Assembly (NCBI GenBank): GCA_016841905.1
Contig: JAENYF010000018.1
Coordinates: forward strand, 1-58,890
Reading direction: 5' to 3'
DNA: 58,890 nucleotides
From: Desulfoscipio geothermicus
GTDB lineage: Bacteria > Bacillota > Desulfotomaculia > Desulfotomaculales > Desulfallaceae
Shown here: piece by piece, positions 44,947-54,082 of the stretch
Layout of the letters: every line of letters starts with the position of its first letter
Position numbering within the stretch: position 1 is the stretch's first letter
Program-made: the position numbers and the translations under genes
Notes under the pieces: generated by a model
Database searches by the model: none
What the model was told of the DNA's origin: nothing
What the model saw: only the letters and a program-made list of their open reading frames with translations

Positions 44947-46614
44947 ATGAGAAGTTCGTCTGATGGATGTGCCCCTTTAGAAGACTGCGACACTAAAGCT
45001 ACAGGGGACAGTTTCCAAAATGAGAATTGCGAAACTCAGGATACTGGAAATAGCTTATGTTCTTCAGCAGAGGCAACAAATTGCGATGCGAAGGCTATTG
45101 GTGAATGTTCGCATGCGGAAGGTTGTAAAACACGGGCAATTGGGAGTTGTTCACATGCTGAAGGTTCTTTTTCCATAGCTGTTAACACATGTTCCCATGC
45201 TGAAGGCGATTCTACAATTGCAGGTACAGACACCAGTGGTAAGGGAGCTCATGCCGAGGGCTGCAACACCCAGGCTTTAGGTGATTACTCACATGCGGAA
45301 GGCAGTACTACAATAGCCAGTGGCAAGGCAGCCCATGCTGAAGGTTTTGATACAAGAGCAAGTGGGACATATGCCCATGCCGAAGGTGAAAACACAACAG
45401 CCAGTGGATTTGATTCCCATGCTGAAGGTTTTGAAACAACAGCAAGTATATTCGCTGCCCATGCCGAAGGTCAATCCACAAAAGCTAGTGGAGTAGCTGC
45501 CCATGTCGAAGGTTTTGAAACAGCGGCGAGCGGATATTCTGCCCATGCCGAAGGTGAAGGCACAATAGCAAGTGGAGAAGGTTCCCATGCCGAAGGTATA
45601 AGCACAACAGCGAGCGGATATTCTGCCCATGCCGAAGGTCGAGTCTCAACAGCAAGCGGAAATACGGCCCATGCGGAGGGTTTTCATACAATAGCGAGTA
45701 GCGCTTTTTCACATGCTGAGGGTATCTTTACAATAGCAAGTGGGGAAGCCTCCCATGCCGAGGGTGGAGAGGTTGATGGTGGAGTGGTAACGGCCAGCGG
45801 CAGGGCAGCCCATGCTGAAGGTATTAAAACAACAGCAAGCGGCAGGGCAACCCATGCCGAAGGTGAAGCCACAACAGCAAACGGAAATTTTTCCCATGCC
45901 GAAGGTAATTTTACAAATATTAATGGGCACACCGGCGCCCATATTATGGGCAAGTTTGGAGACGCCGGCGCGGATTATTCCTGGTTTTTGGCGAACGGCA
46001 CAAGTCCAAATAATAAAAGTATAGCAGCTAAAATACTAAATAATGGCAATGCTTGTTTCGCAGGTGCGTTAACTGCAGGTGGCGGCCCCGGTAGTTGTGT
46101 GGATTATGCAGAGATGTTTGAATCATTAGACGGGAAGCCCATCGACTGTGGTTACTTTGTTACTTTAAAAGGCGAGAAAATACGCAAAGCAAAGGCAAAT
46201 GACAGTTATATTTTAGGAATCACCAGTGCTACTCCAGCAGTAATCGGTAACAGCGGGGAATTGAATTGGAAAAATAGATACATGACCGATAAATGGGGCA
46301 GAGTGCAATACCACGATGTATTTGTCCCGGCAGTGACAGATAAAGATGGAAAGGTCATCATCCCGGAACACACTGAAACTCAACCTGTTTTGAACCCTGA
46401 TTGGGACAATACCAAAGAATATATTCCACGGTGTAAGCGGTGCGAATGGGTTGCTGTTGGTCTAATAGGACAAATCCTTGTAAGGGATGATGGAACGTGT
46501 AAAGAAGATGGATATTGTAAACCCAATGACGAAGGATTCGCAACAGCTTCTAGTGAAGGTTACAGGGTAATGAAGCGTACAGGGGAAAATCAAGTACTGG
46601 TTTTATTTAGATAA
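44947..46614 (+). CDS. HAEG-repeat (YadA-head-like) protein with peptidase G2-type C-terminal domain
   Basis: This 555-residue protein has a short N-terminus, then about 19 copies of a 14-residue repeat with the core [AS]-H-[AV]-E-G and T-[IT]-A-S-G (about residues 55-320). The pattern resembles YadA head repeats, which fold as a left-handed beta-roll trimer. The C-terminal domain (CVDYAEMFESLDG to the end) resembles the peptidase G2 autoproteolytic chaperone of phage and exosporium appendages. There is no signal peptide. A spore-surface or phage-fibre origin is likely. AAGGAGGAAG before 44947 decides the start. Confidence 0.78.
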   Translation: MRSSSDGCAPLEDCDTKATGDSFQNENCETQDTGNSLCSSAEATNCDAKAIGECSHAEGCKTRAIGSCSHAEGSFSIAVNTCSHAEGDSTIAGTDTSGKGAHAEGCNTQALGDYSHAEGSTTIASGKAAHAEGFDTRASGTYAHAEGENTTASGFDSHAEGFETTASIFAAHAEGQSTKASGVAAHVEGFETAASGYSAHAEGEGTIASGEGSHAEGISTTASGYSAHAEGRVSTASGNTAHAEGFHTIASSAFSHAEGIFTIASGEASHAEGGEVDGGVVTASGRAAHAEGIKTTASGRATHAEGEATTANGNFSHAEGNFTNINGHTGAHIMGKFGDAGADYSWFLANGTSPNNKSIAAKILNNGNACFAGALTAGGGPGSCVDYAEMFESLDGKPIDCGYFVTLKGEKIRKAKANDSYILGITSATPAVIGNSGELNWKNRYMTDKWGRVQYHDVFVPAVTDKDGKVIIPEHTETQPVLNPDWDNTKEYIPRCKRCEWVAVGLIGQILVRDDGTCKEDGYCKPNDEGFATASSEGYRVMKRTGENQVLVLFR

Positions 46615-46742
46615 GTTTACAAAAACAATAAAAGAGAGATAATTGGGAAAACCAAGATTTTGGCTTTTCCCGGTACCGGGAAAAGCTCAGGGAGAACAAA
46701 TACCCGGTACGGAACGATGTGCTACATGCCATCACCTTTCTT

Positions 46743-47145
46743 TTACCTGTGAATAACCATGATGGATAATATTCCCAAGCAGCAGGCAGTGTCCCCAACC
46801 TCGGCTATGATACCGGCAGAGTATACAGGGCCAATACCACGTACCGACTCCAATGGGTTAGCGAGCTTGGCCATATTTCGGTTAATCACATTCTCTATCT
46901 TACGGATGCTTTGCTCAAAGAATCGAATGTTGTTCATACTGGTCCCCAAAATCAGATTTACCGAATCTGTGAGCCTTGGTTGCAACCAATAAGATTCCCG
47001 GGAAATGCGTTTTAGCTCTTTGGCCTTGGCTACCAGGCTTTGGGCACCGATCAGGTGTTATCAAAGGTTTCTTTTTGCAGCAACACAGCTCCATCAGGTC
47101 CATGAAACAGGTCTTTGTACCGTTAAAATAACCGGGCCAGCACAA
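46743..47145 (-). pseudogene. IS110-family transposase remnant
   Basis: The minus strand encodes LESVRGIGPVYSAGIIAEVGD, the helix-hairpin-helix region of IS110 transposases, preceded by frame-broken text. The N-terminal DEDD catalytic part is missing. Confidence 0.7.
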
Positions 47146-47179
47146 CTTTTGATATAGATAAAACTGTTACCAAAACCGC

Positions 47180-47765
47180 CTAAGCCTCCCGTCTCGCCCG
47201 TTTAGCAACAGGATTCAGAAATTCAATAAACACACCCAGACCGGTATCCGTTTGACCTTGAGCCGCGCTGGAATAATTAGTTTCGATATACATCTGCTCC
47301 CTGATCCTCAATACGGCGAATGATCTTTTCCCGCACCCTTTCAGCTTCCCAAAAATCCAGCGCCAGATCACTTTCCCGGCTGGATGGCAGCTGCATCACG
47401 TGCATGGGTTTCATTTCTCCCAGCATTTCATACATTTTTCTTTTGCTGTCACCGGTCGTTTTGCCAATTAATATATGCGAGTTGTTAAAATACGGGCAGA
47501 TACCGCTCAGCGCCAAACCATAGCTGGACTTAATCAAGGGACATAAATTCGTGGGCAGCTTTAATTCCGCATAGGCGATGGGTTCCTCAATGCCGCCACA
47601 AAGGCCCACTCCAATCGCACCGGCCGCCAAAATTAGCTCACTGGGCGTATAGGCACAAAACATACCCACCATCTTGGTGCCCTGCTCCTTAAATTGCTTG
47701 ACTCGTGAAAAGCCAGTTTTTCTAGCTTCAAGATAATTCTCAAAATCATCCAGCATCTGTATCAT
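47180..47765 (-). pseudogene. Double-cubane-type (HgdB-like) reductase gene with large internal deletion
   Basis: From ATG 47765 (after GAGGG) the frame gives the N-terminal third of a 2-hydroxyacyl-CoA dehydratase-like subunit: GMFCAYTPSELILAAGAIGV, CPLIKSSYGLALSGICPYF. It ends near 47300, where another frame resumes with the C-terminal MYIETNYSSAAQGQTDTGLGVFIEFL and a stop at 47180. About 200 codons are missing in between. It parallels the intact copy at 51300-52466 and is a dead paralogue. Confidence 0.75.
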
Positions 47766-48343
47766 AATTACCCTCAATCCCCTCTGTTTAGCAAAATACC
47801 TTCATTAAAATTAAATCCTTTGAATAACACACTAATTACTCTCTATTTTTATCAAGCTAACCAATCACATTGATCAAATTTTTAAAGCATAATCATATAT
47901 TAATGCTGCTATTTTATCATAGTAATTAGTTATTTTTATAGGTAATTTAGTTTAATAGATTAATTTTGGTTAATGAAAAAAACTGCTCATAAACCTTTTG
48001 TTCAAGGTGTATCAAGGGCGTCTTGTGAAAAGCAGATTTTATTAGACCTTCATCATTAATAAAAACATCAAATTACAGGTATAAAGGTAATTCATGCTAG
48101 AATAAAGAAACTGACTAAGGCTATGGGGTTATGAAATTTTTTCAGAGGGGGGGGCTAATATTTTGTGTCCTGGAACGCCGTGCTTGAAATAACCAACAAG
48201 CCCGGTCAGTTATTATCTGGAGGAAAAGACAAATTTGGTTATTGATCTAGCGTAACAGGCGTAAAAAAGGTTACTAAGTCGGACATGAAGGTACTGTTTT
48301 TTTGATTTTATAAGGGGAATTAATTAAAGGAAGGAAGTAATTT
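47766..48343. other. Intergenic region upstream of the ABC importer operon
   Basis: These 578 bases hold no intact gene. A GTG at 48165 after a run of eight G opens a 26-codon frame (SWNAVLEITNKPGQL), which resembles the start of an ACT-domain protein and is probably a remnant. The importer promoter should lie here, but I could not define it. Confidence 0.4.
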
Positions 48344-49465
48344 ATGAAGCGGTTTACTGTGCTTATTGGCTTGCTTTTTCTGCTAACCTTTACTTTGGTA
48401 GGCTGTGGCCAAAATCAACAGGCTAATATGCAAAATGAAGAAGAAATACCAGCGGTTAATCTGGGGTACATATTTACCAACCACCAAACACCATTACTTG
48501 TTGCCGCTAATAAAGGCGAAGCTTTCAAGGACATGGGTACATACCTGAAGGAGGTAGTGCCTAGAGAAAAATATGAACTTATGACAGATGGCAAAAAGTT
48601 GGCTGATATTAATCTAGTTGTAACAAAAAGTGGTTCTGAAACCACTACCCTCTTTGCCCAAGGTAATCTGGATGTTGCTTTGGGATCTGTCACTGCGTTT
48701 ATCCAAGGAATAGACCAAAATGTTCCTATTAAAGTGCTTTGCCCGATTCAAACTGAAGGTATGGGGCTGGTTGTGCCGACGGATAGCCAAATCAATGATT
48801 GGAATTCCTTTGCCGCCTATGTAGAGGAAGCTGAGCAGCCGGTTAAAATTGGCTACCATTCTCCCACCAGCGGACCTAAAATTGTCTTTGAAGGTGCTCT
48901 GTATAAAGCTGGAATTAGTGCAACCCAAGACCCCAACGATATGAATGCGGAGGTATTGATGGTTGATCTTAAAGATACCGCCAATCTTAATTCGGCACTG
49001 ACCAGCAAGCAAGTTGACGGTTGGGTTGGACCGGCCCCCTTTCCTGAGGTTGCTGTTACACAGGGTCTTGGTAAAGTAGCCCTGGAACTCAGGGACCTAC
49101 CGCCTGAAGGGGAATGGTATGACTTCCCTTGCTGTGTAGTGGGAGCTCATCAAGACTTCATCGATCAAAATCCCCAAGTTACTGAAGCCATTGTAGAAAT
49201 TATGACTAATGCTTCCGAGTGGTGCAACCAGAATAAAGATGAAGCAGGCACCATTACTGCCGAGTGGATTGGTATTCCCGTTGAGGCGGCAAAAGCCTCC
49301 ACACTGGTATACAACACAGAACCCTCGGAGGAATGGATGTCTGGAGTTGGGGTTTACATTGACATTTTAAATGATATGGATAAGTTTAAAGGCCAGCTAA
49401 AGGACAAGACGCTGAATGACGATGTTCAAAAGTCGCTCTTCGACTTTAGTTTTGTAGAACGTTAA
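48344..49465 (+). CDS. ABC transporter substrate-binding lipoprotein (SaoB-like)
   Basis: This 373-residue lipoprotein has a signal peptide ending in the lipobox LVGC (Cys 21). The mature part is a NitT/TauT-type (NrtA-like) periplasmic-binding fold: NLGYIFTNHQTPLLVAANKG, FAQGNLDVALGS, VDGWVGPAPFPEVA. A vicinal Cys pair occurs in WYDFPCCVVGAHQ near residue 266, which fits the Cys form of the SaoB family as I remember it; selenocysteine can replace one Cys there. The likely substrate is a thiol- or selenol-reactive compound. Permease and ATPase genes follow. Confidence 0.82.
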   Translation: MKRFTVLIGLLFLLTFTLVGCGQNQQANMQNEEEIPAVNLGYIFTNHQTPLLVAANKGEAFKDMGTYLKEVVPREKYELMTDGKKLADINLVVTKSGSETTTLFAQGNLDVALGSVTAFIQGIDQNVPIKVLCPIQTEGMGLVVPTDSQINDWNSFAAYVEEAEQPVKIGYHSPTSGPKIVFEGALYKAGISATQDPNDMNAEVLMVDLKDTANLNSALTSKQVDGWVGPAPFPEVAVTQGLGKVALELRDLPPEGEWYDFPCCVVGAHQDFIDQNPQVTEAIVEIMTNASEWCNQNKDEAGTITAEWIGIPVEAAKASTLVYNTEPSEEWMSGVGVYIDILNDMDKFKGQLKDKTLNDDVQKSLFDFSFVER

Positions 49466-49476
49466 TAAATATGAGT

Positions 49477-49511
49477 AGAGGTTCCCGGTGGTGATGCTAT
49501 AGGGAACCTCT
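49477..49511 (+). terminator. Hairpin between the binding-protein and permease genes
   Basis: AGAGGTTCCC and GGGAACCTCT form a perfect 10-bp stem with a 15-base loop. It has no long T-run and probably lowers expression of downstream genes relative to the binding protein, as in many ABC operons. Confidence 0.65.
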
Positions 49512-49535
49512 CTTATGAATCCCTGGGAGAGATAA

Positions 49536-50372
49536 ATGAGTAAGAATGTTACCAATGTATGTATAATGATTATTTTACCAGTAGTATTTATAAATATCTG
49601 GTTTTATTTGGCTAAGTCTATCAATAATACTGTTATACTACCATCACCTGCAATGGTGCTACAATTACTGAGCCACCCTTCGGAAAACTTAATTAGTATG
49701 GGTTCACTTACCAATAACATATTTGTCAGCCTGCTGCGTGTGCTGGCCGGGTATTTATTAGCCGTCATCCTGGCCATACCTTTGGGTATACTGATGGGTT
49801 ATTATGCAAAAATGTTTATATTGTTTAATACTTTTGTAGGTATATTTAGGCCGATACCACCACTGGCTTGGGTGCCCTTGGTTTTAGCCTGGTTTGGCAT
49901 TAGCAGTTTTGCGACATTCACGGGTGTAGAAAGAGGAATCCTTTTTATTTATCTCAATAACTTAAAATTTTCAATGGTGTTTATTATTTTTATTGGTGCT
50001 TTTTATCCGGTGCTGACTAGTGCAATTTATGGTGTAAAAAACGTTAAGAAGACATTAATTGACTCGGCACGGGTACTAGGAGCCAGTGAGTCTGATATTT
50101 TTTTTAAGATTTTAATCCCTGCGGCTGAACCATCAATAGTTAACGGAATGAGAATTGGGTTGGGGGTAGCTTGGATGTGCCTGGTATCGGCTGAGATGTT
50201 ACCGGGTAGTTTGTCAGGCATAGGCTATCTGATAACTCATGCCTATACAATTGCCAGGACAGACGTTGTTATTGCAGGCATGATTTGTATAGGTGTGGTA
50301 GGGGCACTCATGGATATGTTTTTTCGGATTTTTGAGGATAAAAAGTTTAAATGGCAGCGTTTAATAAGGTAG
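49536..50372 (+). CDS. ABC transporter permease (SaoP-like)
   Basis: This 278-residue permease has about six membrane segments and the TauC/SsuC-type EAA loop (DSARVLGASESDIFFKILIPAAEPSIVNGMRIGLG), which contacts the ATPase. The early text VILPSPAMVLQLL is typical of NitT/TauT permeases. GGGAGAG precedes the ATG. It lies between the substrate-binding and ATPase genes in one operon. Confidence 0.9.
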   Translation: MSKNVTNVCIMIILPVVFINIWFYLAKSINNTVILPSPAMVLQLLSHPSENLISMGSLTNNIFVSLLRVLAGYLLAVILAIPLGILMGYYAKMFILFNTFVGIFRPIPPLAWVPLVLAWFGISSFATFTGVERGILFIYLNNLKFSMVFIIFIGAFYPVLTSAIYGVKNVKKTLIDSARVLGASESDIFFKILIPAAEPSIVNGMRIGLGVAWMCLVSAEMLPGSLSGIGYLITHAYTIARTDVVIAGMICIGVVGALMDMFFRIFEDKKFKWQRLIR

Positions 50373-50381
50373 GGAAATTTA

Positions 50382-51155
50382 TTGATAACGGATACAATTA
50401 TTAAAATTAATCAACTAAACAAAACTTATCATACAGAACTGGGCAAACAAATTAAAGCTATTGAGAATTTCAACCTTGATATCAATATTAATAATTTCAT
50501 TTGTATAGTAGGCCCGTCCGGCTGTGGTAAATCCACCTTGCTTAGGATTATCGCCGGTCTTGATAGTGCTAGTTCAGGCCTTGTTTCCTTCCAGGGGCAG
50601 GCTATCTCCAAGCCCTCAAGGGACATTGGTATGGTATTTCAGGAATACTCTCTACTGCCCTGGCGAACGGTTATTGATAATGTATCCCTAGGTCTTGAGT
50701 TTAATCGACTTGCTAAGCAGGAGAGACTTGAAGTAGCCGGCAGTTTTCTCAAAATGGTAGGTCTTGAGGATTATGCCAAGGCCTACCCATACGAATTATC
50801 CGGGGGTATGCAGCAGCGTGTGGCCATTGCTCGTGCATTAGCGAATAACCCACAGGTGTTGTTAATGGATGAGCCCTTTGGCGCTCTTGATGCTCACACC
50901 AGAATATTGATGCAAAAGGAACTCCTTTCTATTTGGGAAAAGAATATGAAAACCATTGTTTTTGTAACTCATAGTGTTGATGAGGCCATTTATCTGGCGG
51001 ATACCATTATAGTAATGTCTTCTCATCCCGGCGGGGTTAAGGAAGTCATAAATGTAAACATGTCAAGACCTAGAGATCGAGCTAACCCTATTTATGCACA
51101 GCTGGCTTCACAAATACTATTAATGTTGGAAGAAGAAGTTACTAAAGTAAAGTAA
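50382..51155 (+). CDS. ABC transporter ATP-binding protein (SaoA-like)
   Basis: This is the 257-residue ATPase of the importer. Walker A is GPSGCGKST, the Q-loop VFQEYSLLPW, the signature LSGGMQQR, Walker B VLLMDEPFGALD and the switch His in VTHSVDEA. It is of the NitT/TauT (SsuB/TauB) group. The start is TTG, 9 bases after the permease stop. A terminator follows. Confidence 0.92.
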   Translation: MITDTIIKINQLNKTYHTELGKQIKAIENFNLDININNFICIVGPSGCGKSTLLRIIAGLDSASSGLVSFQGQAISKPSRDIGMVFQEYSLLPWRTVIDNVSLGLEFNRLAKQERLEVAGSFLKMVGLEDYAKAYPYELSGGMQQRVAIARALANNPQVLLMDEPFGALDAHTRILMQKELLSIWEKNMKTIVFVTHSVDEAIYLADTIIVMSSHPGGVKEVINVNMSRPRDRANPIYAQLASQILLMLEEEVTKVK

Positions 51156-51205
51156 ACGAAAAAAGTCTTACTACTTACATATCCAACGCAGTGAGGTAAG
51201 CAGAT

Positions 51206-51243
51206 AAAAAAGCCTGTATTCATAATGAACCTCAGGCTTTTTT
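51206..51243 (+). terminator. Rho-independent terminator after the ABC operon
   Basis: AAAAAAGCCTG and CAGGCTTTTTT form a strong stem with a T-run. It separates the importer operon from the reductase operon. Confidence 0.9.
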
Positions 51244-51299
51244 GTCAAATACTTTTAATTATAGAGGATTAATGAAATTTGTATGGGAGGTTTTATATA

Positions 51300-52466
51300 T
51301 TGCGTCCTGAAACAATGAGAATCGTCGATGACTTGCGTGATCAAAATATTCTTAACTTGGAGCATGCCAAAAGGGAAAATCAGAAAATCGTGGGTATGTA
51401 CTGTGCTTATTCCCCCAAGGAGCTGGTGCTGGCTGCCGGGGCGTTGCCGGTTAGCCTGTGCGGCACCAGGCAGGAACCCATTGCCGCGGCGGAAAAGATA
51501 CTGCCCCGCAATATATGCCCGCTTATTAAATCCAGCTTTGGCTTTGCCATCACGGATACCTGTCCCTATTTCCGCATGTCCGACTATGTGATTGCCGAAA
51601 CTACCTGTGACGGCAAAAAAAAGATGTATGAAATACTCAAGGATTATAAGCCGATGCACGTGCTGCACCTGCCCCAGGGAACCAACCGGCCGGGGGCGTT
51701 AAAATGGTGGACTGATGAGCTGTATTTGCTTAAGGATCAGTTGGAGGAAAACCTGGGGGTAGAGATCAGCCGGGAGAGCTTAAGAGAGGCTGTTAAGCTG
51801 GTCAATAAAGAGCGTTTGGCCATGCGCAAGCTGCACGAGCTGAATAAAGTCGACCCGGCCCCGCTCAGCGGCATGGATATGCTGACCTCCCTTTGGATGA
51901 AGGGCTTTAATGTTGACGTGGAAGAGGGTATTGAGTTAATCAGCCAGCTGGCCGAGGAAGTAGAGGAAATCGCCCGCCAAGGGGCGTCTCCCTTTGCGGC
52001 GGGTACCCCGCGGATCTTGTTGACCGGCTGCCCGGTGGGCATGGGTTCGGAAAAGGTACTGAGGCTATTGGAGGAGTGCGGCGGCAGCGTGGTTTGCCTG
52101 GAAAACTGCAGTGGCTTTAAAGCAGTAGATACATTGGTTGATGAAGATGAAGCCAGGGACCCCATCGAGGCCATTGCTGAAAAATATTTGCAGATACCCT
52201 GCTCTTGCATTTCGCCCAATGAGGGCAGATTTGATTTGATTGACAAGATGATTGATGAGTATCATGTGGACGGGTTGGTGGATTTAACCTGGCAAGCTTG
52301 CCATACCTATAACGTGGAGGGCGAATTGCTTAACCAGTATGTCAAGGAGAAATATGATCTGCCCTATCTACATTTGGAAACGGACTATTCTACCTCCGAC
52401 CTGCAGCAGCTGCAAACCAGAATCGGCGCTTTTATCGAACTGCTTAATAATAGGAGAAAAGCATAG
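51300..52466 (+). CDS. Double-cubane-cluster-type ATP-dependent reductase (HgdB/YjiM-like)
   Basis: This 388-residue protein belongs to the 2-hydroxyacyl-CoA dehydratase D-subunit superfamily, in the single-chain group called double-cubane-cluster proteins. Cys blocks that can bind the [8Fe-9S] cluster or related clusters are GMYCAYSPKELVLAAGALPVSLCG, CPLIKSS, ETTCDGKKKMYE, GCPVGMGSEK, ENCSGFK and ACHTYNVE. The family drives low-potential reductions using electrons pushed by an ATP-dependent activase, here the next gene. GGGAGG is 9 bases from TTG 51300, the chosen start. The substrate is unknown. Confidence 0.9.
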   Translation: MRPETMRIVDDLRDQNILNLEHAKRENQKIVGMYCAYSPKELVLAAGALPVSLCGTRQEPIAAAEKILPRNICPLIKSSFGFAITDTCPYFRMSDYVIAETTCDGKKKMYEILKDYKPMHVLHLPQGTNRPGALKWWTDELYLLKDQLEENLGVEISRESLREAVKLVNKERLAMRKLHELNKVDPAPLSGMDMLTSLWMKGFNVDVEEGIELISQLAEEVEEIARQGASPFAAGTPRILLTGCPVGMGSEKVLRLLEECGGSVVCLENCSGFKAVDTLVDEDEARDPIEAIAEKYLQIPCSCISPNEGRFDLIDKMIDEYHVDGLVDLTWQACHTYNVEGELLNQYVKEKYDLPYLHLETDYSTSDLQQLQTRIGAFIELLNNRRKA

Positions 52467-52468
52467 CC

Positions 52469-53263
52469 ATGATTACAGTGGGCATTGATGTAGGTTCCAT
52501 GACCGCCAAGGCAGTGCTGCTCAACGATAACGAATGGCTAAGCGTAATCAGGCCCACTGGCTGCAGCCCCAGGCAATCCGCCCGGGAGGCCTTTGATGAG
52601 CTTTTACAGGAGGTCGGCATAAGTACCGGGGAAATCAGCCACATTACAGGCACCGGCTATGGCCGTATAGCGCTGGACTTTATTGATAACGCCGTGACAG
52701 AAATAACCTGCCACGCTAGGGGCGCTCATTATCTGGTGGAAGGGACGGACCTGGTTATTGATATCGGCGGGCAGGACAGCAAGGTGATCAGGACGGACGG
52801 GCAGGGTAATGTGATCGATTTTGCTATGAATGACAAATGTGCTGCGGGAACCGGGCGGTTCCTGCAAGTGATGGCGTCCGCGCTGGGTGCGGACGTCAGT
52901 GAACTGGCTGTGCTGTCTAGAGGTGCAGAGCCGGTGGAAATAAGCAATATGTGCACTGTTTTTGCTGAGTCTGAGGTAGTCAGTCTGCTGGCCCAGGGTG
53001 TCGCCAAAGAGAATATTATTGCCGGCATTCACCGCTCGGTGGCCCGCCGGGTGGCGGCAATGGCAGGCAGGCTGGGGACCGGCAGCAAGGTAACCTTTAC
53101 CGGCGGTGTGGCCAGAAATGCCGGAGTTAAAGAATTCCTGGCCGAGGAACTGGGAGCGGAGATAAATGTTGTGTCGGCGTCTCAGCTGGCTGGGGCCCTT
53201 GGGGCAGCCCTGTTGGCCAGGGAAATGGCCAAGATTAGTTTAAGGAGGCTTGACTATGGCTAA
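52469..53263 (+). CDS. Acyl-CoA dehydratase activase-type ATPase (BadF/HgdC/YjiL-like)
   Basis: This 264-residue ASKHA-fold ATPase fires electrons into the partner reductase. ATP-binding motifs are GIDVGSMTAKAVL and LVIDIGGQDSKVI. The two Cys that bind the shared 4Fe-4S cluster of the dimer are in NDKCAAGTGRFL and SNMCTVFAESEV. It starts 2 bases after the reductase stop and overlaps the next gene by 8 bases, so the three genes are tightly coupled. Confidence 0.94.
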   Translation: MITVGIDVGSMTAKAVLLNDNEWLSVIRPTGCSPRQSAREAFDELLQEVGISTGEISHITGTGYGRIALDFIDNAVTEITCHARGAHYLVEGTDLVIDIGGQDSKVIRTDGQGNVIDFAMNDKCAAGTGRFLQVMASALGADVSELAVLSRGAEPVEISNMCTVFAESEVVSLLAQGVAKENIIAGIHRSVARRVAAMAGRLGTGSKVTFTGGVARNAGVKEFLAEELGAEINVVSASQLAGALGAALLAREMAKISLRRLDYG

Positions 53264-53517
53264 GGTGCAGGTGGAGTTTATCAATACCTGACCCAGTTGT
53301 GATGAACATGCCCGGGTGCTCAGGCATGCTGCCGCAAAATACAGAGATGTTGTGGAGGTCAGTATTTATTACGCGGGTAAAGATATGGGTTACCTGAAAA
53401 AATACGGCATGGTAACCAGAGGTACCATGATTATTAACAGCAGAAAAAAAATATGATATTCTCTCAAGGGCGGTCATTGAAAAAGCTATCGAAGATGCAG
53501 TTAGGGGCAGTGCATAG
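53256..53517 (+). CDS. Thioredoxin-like selenoprotein (UxxC; SaoT-like), frame broken at a run of A
   Basis: The frame from ATG 53256 encodes AKVQVEFINT, then TGA (53289-53291), then PSCDEHARVLRHAAAKY. Read as Sec, the motif is T-U-P-S-C, a thioredoxin-type UxxC. The hairpin CATGCC/GGCATG begins 16 bases after the TGA with a G-rich loop, as in bacterial SECIS elements. The thioredoxin fold is supported by VVEVSIYYAGKDMGYLKKYGM and RGTMIIN. After eight A (53444-53451) the frame meets a stop. One A less would continue to YDILSRAVIEKAIEDAVRGSA, ending at 53517. This may be sequencing error, slippage or a real lesion. Confidence 0.8.
53307..53328 (+). promoter_or_regulatory. Candidate bacterial SECIS hairpin
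   Basis: CATGCC (53307-53312) pairs with GGCATG (53323-53328) around the 10-base loop CGGGTGCTCA. It begins 16 bases after the UGA, the expected spacing for SelB recognition. Confidence 0.6.
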
Positions 53518-53519
53518 TT

Positions 53520-54080
53520 ATGGTGGAACTAATTAACCGGATAATTTACCTTGCCGTTGATATCCTTAACGGTGCTTCAGTTTGGCTGGTCGCCAGCTTT
53601 ATCCTGGCCGGTTTGCTGCACAACGTGTTAAGCCCGGATAGGCTGCAGCGGATGCTGGGAAATACCAAAACCTCATCCATAATTAAGGCCACCCTATCGG
53701 GTATGCTGCTGCCCATGTGCAGCTGCGGGGTGATTCCCCCTGGCGCTGGGGTTGTATTATTCCGGTGCCTATCTTGGCCCGACCCTGGCCTTTATGACGG
53801 CCACCCCCATCATTAACCCCGCCGCTATACTGTTGGCCTACGGTTTTCTGGGGCCTCAGATTGCGACCATTTACCTGGTGGCCGGGTTTGTCATCCCGAT
53901 GTTTATTGGCCTTGCCGGCAACAAACTGGCGGGGCCGGAGCTGCGCGCCCCCGGTATCCAAACGGAATTTAAATTGGTGCAGCTGGAGTCCGGGACTGCG
54001 GATAGCTTGTCGCATAAGCTGCGCGCCGGTCTGGAGTGGGGCTTTTTGGATATGGGGGTTTCTCCTTTTGAAAGGCACTG
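53520..54080 (+). pseudogene. Metal/metalloid permease (SaoE-like), frameshifted and 3'-truncated
   Basis: The protein resembles two-domain metal permeases of the ArsP/DUF318 type: LVASFILAGLLHNVLSPDRLQRMLG, then MCSCGVIP. At five C (near 53741) the frame shifts; with one C less it continues as YYSGAYLGPTLAFMTATPIINPAAILLAYGFLGPQ through AGLEWGFLDMG. After that the family's second half is missing and unrelated text follows. It starts 2 bases after the selenoprotein stop. Its original role was probably efflux across the membrane. Confidence 0.75.
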
Positions 54081-54082
54081 AA

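Noticed and set aside
45090..45925. 42-bp repeats as a CRISPR array or satellite
   Set aside because: The period keeps a reading frame and encodes the HAEG protein repeats.
45289..45953. Minus-strand repetitive frames opposite the HAEG repeats
   Set aside because: They are antisense images of the repeats, without start signals.
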